This document shows, in pieces, positions 56,920-64,000 of a DNA stretch of 64,000 nt. How positions within the stretch are numbered: position 1 is the stretch's first letter; each line of letters opens with the position of its first letter. Position numbers and translations under genes: made by a program. The DNA comes from Acheta domesticus (Eukaryota > Arthropoda > Insecta > Orthoptera > Gryllidae), in NCBI GenBank assembly GCA_031308135.1, contig JAHLJT010000631.1, positions 224,449,654 through 224,513,653 of the forward strand. Direction: 5' to 3'. Below the pieces are notes generated by a model. That model was not told the origin of the DNA, ran no database searches, and worked only from the letters and a program-made list of their open reading frames with translations.

Positions 56920-58045
56920 TTACATGTGGCAGAGAAAAGCAATCAGTCCCACGTCGGCCATTTAACCAGGCTTCTCTGTCTTTTTACGGTTGAACATTGT
57001 GTATAGTGTCACGGTTAAAAATGCCTTCTTTATAACATAATTTATTCTTGCCTCTGCATTTTTCCATTTCGACTTAAGTGTTTTACTACTCGCAATTACA
57101 CTAATACTCTCTTACAGTTATTAAAAAAGTCTTGAAAAAACGAAAGAAAACAAATTGTGACGATAGTTCCCAATCTTTACTTGAAGCTTGATGATTCTGT
57201 TTTAAACTAAAGTCTGTCGTCCAATTTTCTCGATTGTCAGATTCATGTTCTTTTTTTACCGTCAGATTCATATTCCAGGATTTTATGAGCATTCAAAAAA
57301 CAAATATTCCAGTTCAAGAAGAACGTGTAGATTTCTCTAACATGATTAAGAATTATTGAATTTACTAAATTGCATCCAACTTAACCCTTTAAAAATACCA
57401 GTCTCTGAAAGTTTTTTGTTTCTCAACAATCATACAGGTTGTCTCAACACATTTTATTTTTTATTAGAATGAATGAAAAATACTGAATGGTTTTTCATTG
57501 AGAAAATACGTCATTCGACAGTATTATTGCTTGCTTTCGAGAGTGTAAAGTATTTTCGTTTTCGTTGGATGATACACGATAAAACTGCCCCAGTATCTTT
57601 CTGATTCCACTTGTGAATGATTTCTTTAATCACATTAAACAATGAAGTAATATCGTCATAAAATGTATTTCCATTTATCAAAGTCGGCAATTACTGACGT
57701 TTTTGTAACAGATTTGTGGAACAGTGTTTGTAGGGAGAAGACTGATAACAAACATATGTAATATTTATTTCTCTTCCAGTCGTGAAATTAAAACCAATAG
57801 TGTGTGGCTCTACAAAAGAAATGTCCCAATCAAGGCGATGTATCTCAAAAGTTTGTTGCTTTTTCTATCCGATTTTTCTTACCGCTTCTCCCTTCTGGCC
57901 AATCATAAACTGTGACTTACCTATCTTAGGAGGCGCTATGTCGATGTCCGATAAATCGAGTATGTACTATAACAATCCTTTTTTGATTTCAACATAACTT
58001 TCAGTTATTTTCAATAATAGGCGCATTTTTGAACTCTCTTGGTTA
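56920..58045. other. No recognisable gene
   Basis: AT-rich sequence between Mpv17 and the PLE. Nothing recognised. Confidence 0.3.
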
Positions 58046-58065
58046 GGTAGGTAGGTTGTAAATTT

Positions 58066-58455
58066 GTGCTATCCTCTAAAACACACACAGATCTTTTAGA
58101 AAAAAGCGGCGTCTACTCATTACATTGCCACGACTGCGAAGCCAAATACATTGGTCAAACAGGCAGAACTTTCAACACAAGAATAAAAGAACACATACAC
58201 GCTTGGAAACACAACTCCTGTAAATCTCACTTTGCCAATCACCTCCTTCAGACAGGCCACACGTTCGATCCACATACAGATATTCATATACTGGAAATAG
58301 AAAATCATTATCACATCAGATTAACTTTAGAAAACCTCCACATCCATTTAAATGACAACCTTCTGAATGAAAATATAAACCATAATTCCTCCCCTCTACT
58401 GAAATTATTATTAGACACCACCCTCACAACGCACTCCTCCAGGGCGGCGCAATAG
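58066..58455 (+). pseudogene. PLE GIY-YIG endonuclease domain
   Basis: 129 open codons. The order is LLEKSGVYSLHCHDCEAKYI then GQTGRTFNTRIKEHIHAWKH: GVY (15-17) stands for GIY, CHDC lies between the two halves as in Penelope-type enzymes, YIG is at 28-30, and the catalytic Arg is in TRIKEH. SHFANHLLQTGHTFDP follows, with the conserved histidines. The domain itself looks undamaged, with its stop TAG at 58453. The reverse transcriptase that should precede it is absent, so the copy cannot move by itself. Confidence 0.85.
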
Positions 58456-58572
58456 ACAGGACACCGCACCCAGGTCATTAACCCTCCTCTCCTCCACCAC
58501 CCCACAGCCCGGTACTTAAGCCGCTTGGCCCACCCAAACCCGCGTAGTCGTTTCGTGGCTTCCAGACAGCAG

Positions 58573-58837
58573 GTAAGGAACGGCTCAACTTACATTTCAT
58601 GTTTCTGTTACAAAAATGTTTTTTCTCAAGTTCTATTCAATTTCATTCACTTTCTTGCGTAGATTTAAATTCCTGTTATATATATAAAAAAATCTTTCCC
58701 TTTGTTTTCATTTCACATAATGTTAGTTCTGTTTTTAAATTACTAGTAATCCGCCATTCTTAATGTTAATCTCTTGTTTTATTGTTATCTCTTGCTTTTA
58801 ATTGTTTAATTAATTGTTTGCTATTTTCTTATACTAG
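58573..58837 (+). other. Apparent intron within the PLE terminal repeat
   Basis: GACAGCAG|GTAAGGAACG opens it and a T-rich stretch ending TTTTCTTATACTAG|AAAACT closes it: 265 bp with strong donor and good acceptor. Both arms of the related fold-back (1.8-2.05 kb) lack exactly this segment. Introns are known in PLEs, which makes splicing the best explanation. An insertion is less likely because no duplication flanks it. Confidence 0.75.
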
Positions 58838-58939
58838 AAAACTAGATGATGATGGTTAAGCCATCGAAAGCTACTCTTAAAATAAATAACATTGTTGGCA
58901 ATGACAACACCTGTGATCATTTATTGATCAAGGTTTGGT

Positions 58940-60730
58940 TCTTCGGAACGGCGGTTATCATCGTAATCAGAGTTTTCCTTTTTCACATTATCATCTACCA
59001 CTGATGACAAATTTAGATACAAATCTCTTTTAGCAGATGACTAAATATTTAGACAACTTCCGAAGATTCCTTTGTGATTAAAATGCGATTCTTCTTTAAC
59101 CTTCTTTGCTCTTACTACATTCTCTTTCCTCGATTTGCGTTTCTTCCACTTTGTTCTTTCTGCATCTGGTGCAGAATCCATTTCTTAGCTGTTACTTTCT
59201 CCCTTTCTTGCCCAGATTCACAAACCAAAGGGCGTATATGCCACAAAAACAGATTATTCACCATCACCAAATTTCCAAGACAAAACTACTGGTTATGCGG
59301 AATAACCAAATTCATAAAAAAATCATTATCACCCGTTGCAAAATGAGACAAGCCATGGTTGAGAAATAATCACGGAGAAAACTTACATTTAAAGGATTTT
59401 GCTCACAATACAGTCAGCAAATGGCGGATACGAAGTTCCAGCAACAGTTCTAGTATCTTGAAATCCCACTTTTTGAGATAAGACTTTTTAAACCCTTCCT
59501 TTGTTAGTGAATATATTTAGGAAGGCGTCAAATCGGTATCAGTTTTTAATTCGTGTTGGTGTTTCCAATGTCAGCACTCTCGCAGTAAGACACGTTGCCC
59601 CCAAATCAGTTTAGGGCAGATACAAAACAATAGCACAAATAATAAATACAGCAGAAATAATAAATAAACAGAGATACAAAACAATATCACAATTAATATA
59701 AGCTCACAGAAATTCGCGCCTTGCACAAGGTAGAATGAACTCACGTGCCAAGTTTGCATCAAGCTAATGCAAATTCTCTACCATTTCTGCCTGCACCACC
59801 CTACCTGTGGTCGCTGGAGGCGTCTCGGTGTAATCTCCTCGCGCCGCTTACCGCTCGCGGCAAGAGACGGACCGTCACCACCATCGCCACTCTTGGTTGC
59901 AAGGGGGGCACGTAATGGCGCCGAAATCTAAAGACATTCTCCCGAGTGCCGGAAACCGTCTCCCTCGGACTTAAGAACAATCGACAACGGAGGGGCCGGA
60001 GCGCAACAAAAAACAGGCTAGATGTAAAAACATTTTTTTCTACTCCCGTTGTATAATGCTGTCATTGGTTGGCTGCAACCAGTTGCATAATGATAGCCAT
60101 TTCGATACAGTTTTCATTATGATACAGGTTCTTGACCAATAACTGAGACGCTTACAAACCAAGTATTGGCACTTCATTAATCATTAAGAATCCGTGCAGT
60201 AAATGTTTCATTCGAGTGTGTACATTAAAATTGCATTTAATATTATATTATGCTTCTCAGTTTTAATTTCTTTTATCAGTAGTAATTTTTATGTGACATT
60301 TTATTTAAAATCAATTGGATCGTAATTTCACTTTAATTTTATTTGACTAGCGCAGTGATTGTTATTGCAGAGAACATTTGAGTGACGTTATGATCTGAAC
60401 GCAACCCGTTTTGTGTTATTTGCTGCTGCCGTGTGGTTGTCCTTAAAAACCGGCCAATTCTTTAGTTTAAAATATTTAGTGAATGGTAGTTCTTTCTGGT
60501 GGTGTTGACGTTTCCAGAAATGAGAGAAAATGCGAAAATGGTGACGTCGGAATATTATTGCCGCAACCTTTGTAATCGGTCGCAAGCGCTATGGTAAAAC
60601 AAAGCCAACTGTGGGTGTAGGGTAGAGAGGTGTCCGCTAGGTGGCCTTGGCTGAATCTTGCATGCCGACTGCCACGAAACGATTCAGTGGAGAAGTTTAA
60701 CTTATAAAAGTTACCATAAGTCGTAGAAAA
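58940..60730. other. No recognisable gene
   Basis: Mixed composition. A small GC-richer patch at 59805-59900 reads on the - strand into CCACAG|GTAGGGTGG, a possible donor, and could be another untranslated exon (weak). No domain-like frame was found. Confidence 0.3.
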
Positions 60731-60734
60731 AGTA

Positions 60735-60866
60735 CCGTATGAAACTCGATGTAATGGGTATTAATACACTCGTGTGAAGTTTACGATACTCGCTCGTACC
60801 TTGCTCGTATCGTAATATCACACTCGTGTATTAATACCCATCATTACATCATCGTTTCATTATGTA
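60735..60866. repeat. Near-perfect palindrome, MITE-like
   Basis: TGTAATGGGTATTAATACAC and CTCGTGTGA on the left are mirrored by TCACACTCG, TGTATTAATACCCATCATTACA on the right, with inner ACGATACTCGCTCG / GCTCGTATCGT also palindromic. The whole unit of about 130 bp could fold into one long hairpin. Confidence 0.7.
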
Positions 60867-61194
60867 CTATTAGTAACGCTTGCGATCATTTGTAACTTCC
60901 CATCATCAATGCTAATTACCCCCGTTTCCCTCTCTTAGAGTAATAAACTACGTGATAAATTCAACCTATGTCTATATGTCATGCACGATATGCCAGGCTC
61001 GCCTTCTACATTTCAGAGCAGGCAACTGCAGAAAACGAGAAGGTAAGTCAGGTGGTTGAGGGTCACCCAAACAATTATAACCCACTCAATTGCAAGCCAT
61101 TGCAACCGATAGGTGATTTGTTTCAGAAAGCAATGTGAGAGGACAGTCAAGAAAAGTTCATTCATGTACTATATTCAAATAAAATGTTTACTTC

Positions 61195-61975
61195 CAACGC
61201 ATTCTAAATTTTTTGAAAAATTAATACTAAATAGGATCAACACATTTATAAACACTAAAAATATTCTTTCCTAGTCGCAAATTGAATTCCGATATAATAA
61301 TTTACAATACATCAACTATTAAGACTACTAGATTTCATCGCTACTAATTTCCAAAGATGTAAACATACGTTAGCAGTATTTCTGGTATCGCACCAAGGTT
61401 TATTACACAAACTAAGACAATATGAATTCGCCCTATATTTACAACAAATAATAAAAAGCTTCTTGATAAAACCCAGTTTCTGAGGGCAAGTTAACTTAAC
61501 GCAATCTTCTGTTTACATATCGGCCAGTGTCCCTAGGGTTTCACCACTGTCACTAGCCCTGTTGAATATATTTACATTAGATCTTCAGGCAACTAAATAA
61601 TTCAAAAATAGTATTATTATCAAATGACATATGTAGAGCGCATTAAATTTAACGTCAGGCCGTACGTTCAAGAACATTTAAACACACGGAATGGTTTCGG
61701 CAGTGAAAAATTAAAATCAACTCGTCTAAATTTAAAGCAAAAATTGTTTTTTAAAGAATCTATACTGTAAATAAACTAATTCTAAATAACTCATACATTC
61801 TAAGGCTCTCTCCTACTACGTCAGTAGAATACTTTGGACAACATAATGACAAAAGGCTTACCTGGAAGGATTACATAAAAATTACAGCTAACAAAATGTT
61901 CATAAAAATGTTAAAGCTGTACACTCTAATTAATAAAAACTCAAAACGTTTCTCACACCGCAATGTACTGGATAA
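61195..61975 (+). pseudogene. Jockey-type LINE reverse transcriptase, heavily decayed
   Basis: Across three frames with many stops the translation still reads FEKLILNRINTFINTKNILS near 61208 (normally FEK.L..R), a later VYYTN relic of the catalytic region, and YFGQHNDKRLTWKDYIK near 61840 (normally YLGV.LD.KLTWK.HI). It ends MLKLYTLINKNSKRFSHRN. About 780 bp of RT and thumb region of a Jockey/BS-type element, much older than the other LINEs here. Confidence 0.65.
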
Positions 61976-61999
61976 GATCTTCTTGAAGTCTACTACATT

Positions 62000-63500
62000 T
62001 TTGCTGGACCGGCGCTTCTCGATATTACTTCACCTGCTCAGAGCTGTGCAGAATCTGCAACGAAATGTAAATAGGAGGGACTGAGAGCGGCAGAGACAGA
62101 CGGACAGAGAGAGAGAGAGAAGCAGTGACAGAGGCGGAGTGAGACGAAGTGAGAGTGAGCGTGAGCGTGAGACAAAAAGAAAAAGGGAGAAGGAAGGGGA
62201 AAGAGGGTGATAACGCCGGCACCTCTAGTATATAATAAAACCTTTAACCTCCGCCTGTCAAATTTGAGGAGGTGCGGTAAACAACAGTTTGATTAATTAC
62301 AAATAATACAAGATGAGTATCTACGCTGAACAGTAAATGCACTTTGGTATATCCGCAACGAGCAAATTCACTAAGAACTCTGTATAGGCCCAATAAAACA
62401 ATGGATAGACAGAACCGCCGCCCGATTCCATACAAACCTACCCTTGACCTGCAACTCTAAAATTTAAATTAGGTTCCACTTCACACTCGTATTCAGGAAA
62501 TGAAGTCAGCATTCTAAAGACTTACTACGACCGCCGTAAAATAGCAAAAACGAAAGCAGTTAACTGTATCTTAGAAATAAATTCGTGAAGTTAGAAGACC
62601 CTTCTTGGACACTCTTCTATAATTAGTTAACATATAATTGTGTGCTAAATCAATCTGTAAACATGCCGTATGTTATCAATTTTCCATGGAAACTTTATGT
62701 ATTATTCAAATCTTTAAAACGCGTAACAGGCCGAACGAAGATTAATAAATTTTAAAAAATGGGTATAAAAAAAGATAACCTTCTATATGAAATGCGAATA
62801 AGATAAATAAATACAAAGCATCTCGAAAAAATATCGTAATCATAGGATGTCAACAAAGTTAATAAAGTTTTCAGTTTCGTAAGTAGTTTGGAACAGAAAT
62901 GTCGGATGCCAAAACATTTGAACGTCTTAACGATACGTCAAATAAAAGCGTTTATTAATAAATCTCAAAATATTTACATGGGATCCAAGTACGGAACACT
63001 GTGGGCATTGACTACCATTTGTTTATTTTTACTGTAATCGAAAACAACAACATGGATTCGACAGAAATATGTATTGCGCTTTAACTTCCCGAACAAGAAT
63101 TATCAAACAGCAAGATGACGTAGGTAATTTTAAAGATAAATCAATCTCATTGTATAATTACATTAAGGTTTGAAGATGTGTTTTACTCATTTTCGAATAC
63201 TATATCTAGGAATATGTGACTGCTTTCAAGAAGAAAAGGTTAGGAATTTTAGTTCAACTTTTATTATGCATTGAATTTTTATGAGAAGCAATGCTCGGTG
63301 TTATAGTGTTTTATTCCATATCAGTATCCGCACTGATCATTTCCTTTATTATAATTATGAAATTTTAATTTGTTACATGAAATGATTATCCTCAATTACA
63401 GTTGTGTTTAATATGTTCAATTTATGTGGTGTAGAAATAGAATATTAGTTGATTGTTAAGGCAAGTTCAAAGAATAGTACTTTTTTCTATCTTATACTTT
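62000..63500. other. No recognisable gene
   Basis: AT-rich sequence with an AG-rich low-complexity patch at 62095-62205. Nothing else recognised. Confidence 0.3.
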
Positions 63501-63515
63501 GTTTAAATGCACTAT

Positions 63516-63824
63516 TTATTCTTCCATGATAGATTCGGGAAATCTGGTATTTAAGAAACCTACAATATGGTTGGGAAAACATTCTTCTTTACCATTCCTC
63601 CTGCAAAAGTAAGTGACATGTACAGCATTGTATTGAAAATCTGTTTCCGCATTAGTTACTTCATTTGTGTCATAATATACTAGTTTCAGCGTCTTACTTG
63701 AGCTAATACATCCTTGTCTACTTGGCCTTAATACTATAATTAGTTCAAAGTTTATTGCAGTTAAAATGGTGTTATTTTTAAATTTTCGTTTAATTATGCG
63801 AAGGCAATTTGTATGTTGTTTCAA
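63516..63824 (-). other. Unassigned 102-codon open frame
   Basis: The frame on - includes NAETDFQYNAVHVTYFCRR and PNHIVGFLNTRFPES. Its composition is more protein-like than that of its neighbours, but there is no family I recognise and no codon bias to prove coding. It could be a transposon relic or chance. Confidence 0.2.
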
Positions 63825-64000
63825 GACATATTTAGATCACAAAGAATTAAAGACGAGCTTTATTCCTTGATTTATTCATTAAACCATGGACGTCACAACA
63901 CGGCCGTGGGGCACATTTTACAAAGTTAACAAAGGTCAGTTAAAACCCTTGTTATATACAAAATGTTATTTTTAAACAGTATTTTTTAAAACGTTATTGG

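Larger units (their letters stand above)
58050..58930 (+). mobile_element. 5'-truncated Penelope-like element with an unspliced intron in its 3' repeat
   Basis: This contains the GIY-YIG endonuclease (58066-58455), a short 3' untranslated part, then the terminal-repeat sequence also seen in the fold-back at 1.8-2.05 kb. In the fold-back GACAGCAG joins directly to AAAACTGATG. Here a 265-bp GT-AG segment lies between them. The end (GCCATCGAAAGCTACTC ... CACCTGTGATC) matches the fold-back closely. The RT domain is missing. I could not find a target duplication. Confidence 0.8.

Overview
This window is repeat-dense, AT-rich animal DNA, almost certainly from an insect. It carries GT-AG introns, non-LTR retrotransposons (LINEs), Penelope-like elements (PLEs), hAT and pogo DNA transposons and Helitrons. 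There are no operons, ribosome binding sites or phage-like features. The TE mix suggests a large insect genome, perhaps polyneopteran (cockroach, termite or stick-insect type), but I cannot name the species.

Host genes are few. One is well supported: an Mpv17/PMP22-family gene on the + strand, with coding exons at 46828-46995, 47395-47625 and 56587-56751. It gives 187 residues, with phase-0 junctions and a second intron of about 9 kb filled with nested transposons. Three GC-rich segments on the - strand (9893-10123, 17346-17560, 28148-28345) look like coding exons of one or more unrecognised genes. Two + strand segments that end in strong GTAAGT donors (near 14872 and 24544) are candidate non-coding first exons.

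Layout. 875-8460: one I-group LINE with RNase H, cut by a fold-back PLE (1805-2049), an unclassified repeat (2452-3385) and a hAT (6213-7499). 9.5-10.1 kb: GC minisatellite and exon. 10.75-12.2 kb: a long repeat built of units of about 300 bp. 12564-13672: a non-autonomous Helitron. 17.3-20.5 kb: exon, then the 3' end of an R4/Dong-like LINE, then a hAT in its TAA tail, then a fold-back PLE inside the hAT. 27.4 kb: a LINE scrap. 28.1-28.75 kb: a GC exon and a purine tract. 33.5-37.8 kb: a nearly complete R4/Dong-like LINE bounded by TAA repeats on both sides. 37.9-39.7 kb: a PLE with an inverted terminal repeat. 40.1-43.9 kb: Helitrons, one carrying a hAT. 46.8-56.75 kb: Mpv17 and its TE-filled intron. 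58.05-58.93 kb: a PLE with GIY-YIG endonuclease and an apparent retained intron. 61.2-62.0 kb: a decayed Jockey-like LINE.

The most interesting signals are structural. (1) The PLE at 58 kb carries a GT-AG segment of 265 bp that is precisely missing from a relative at 1.96 kb. (2) Fold-back PLE remnants with 13-15 bp target duplications carry hammerhead-ribozyme-like cores. (3) An R4/Dong-like LINE occurs twice, both times against TAA microsatellite. (4) Three hATs have exact 8-bp duplications, and one has its empty site elsewhere in the window. (5) An unclassified repeat family has an internal period of about 300 bp.
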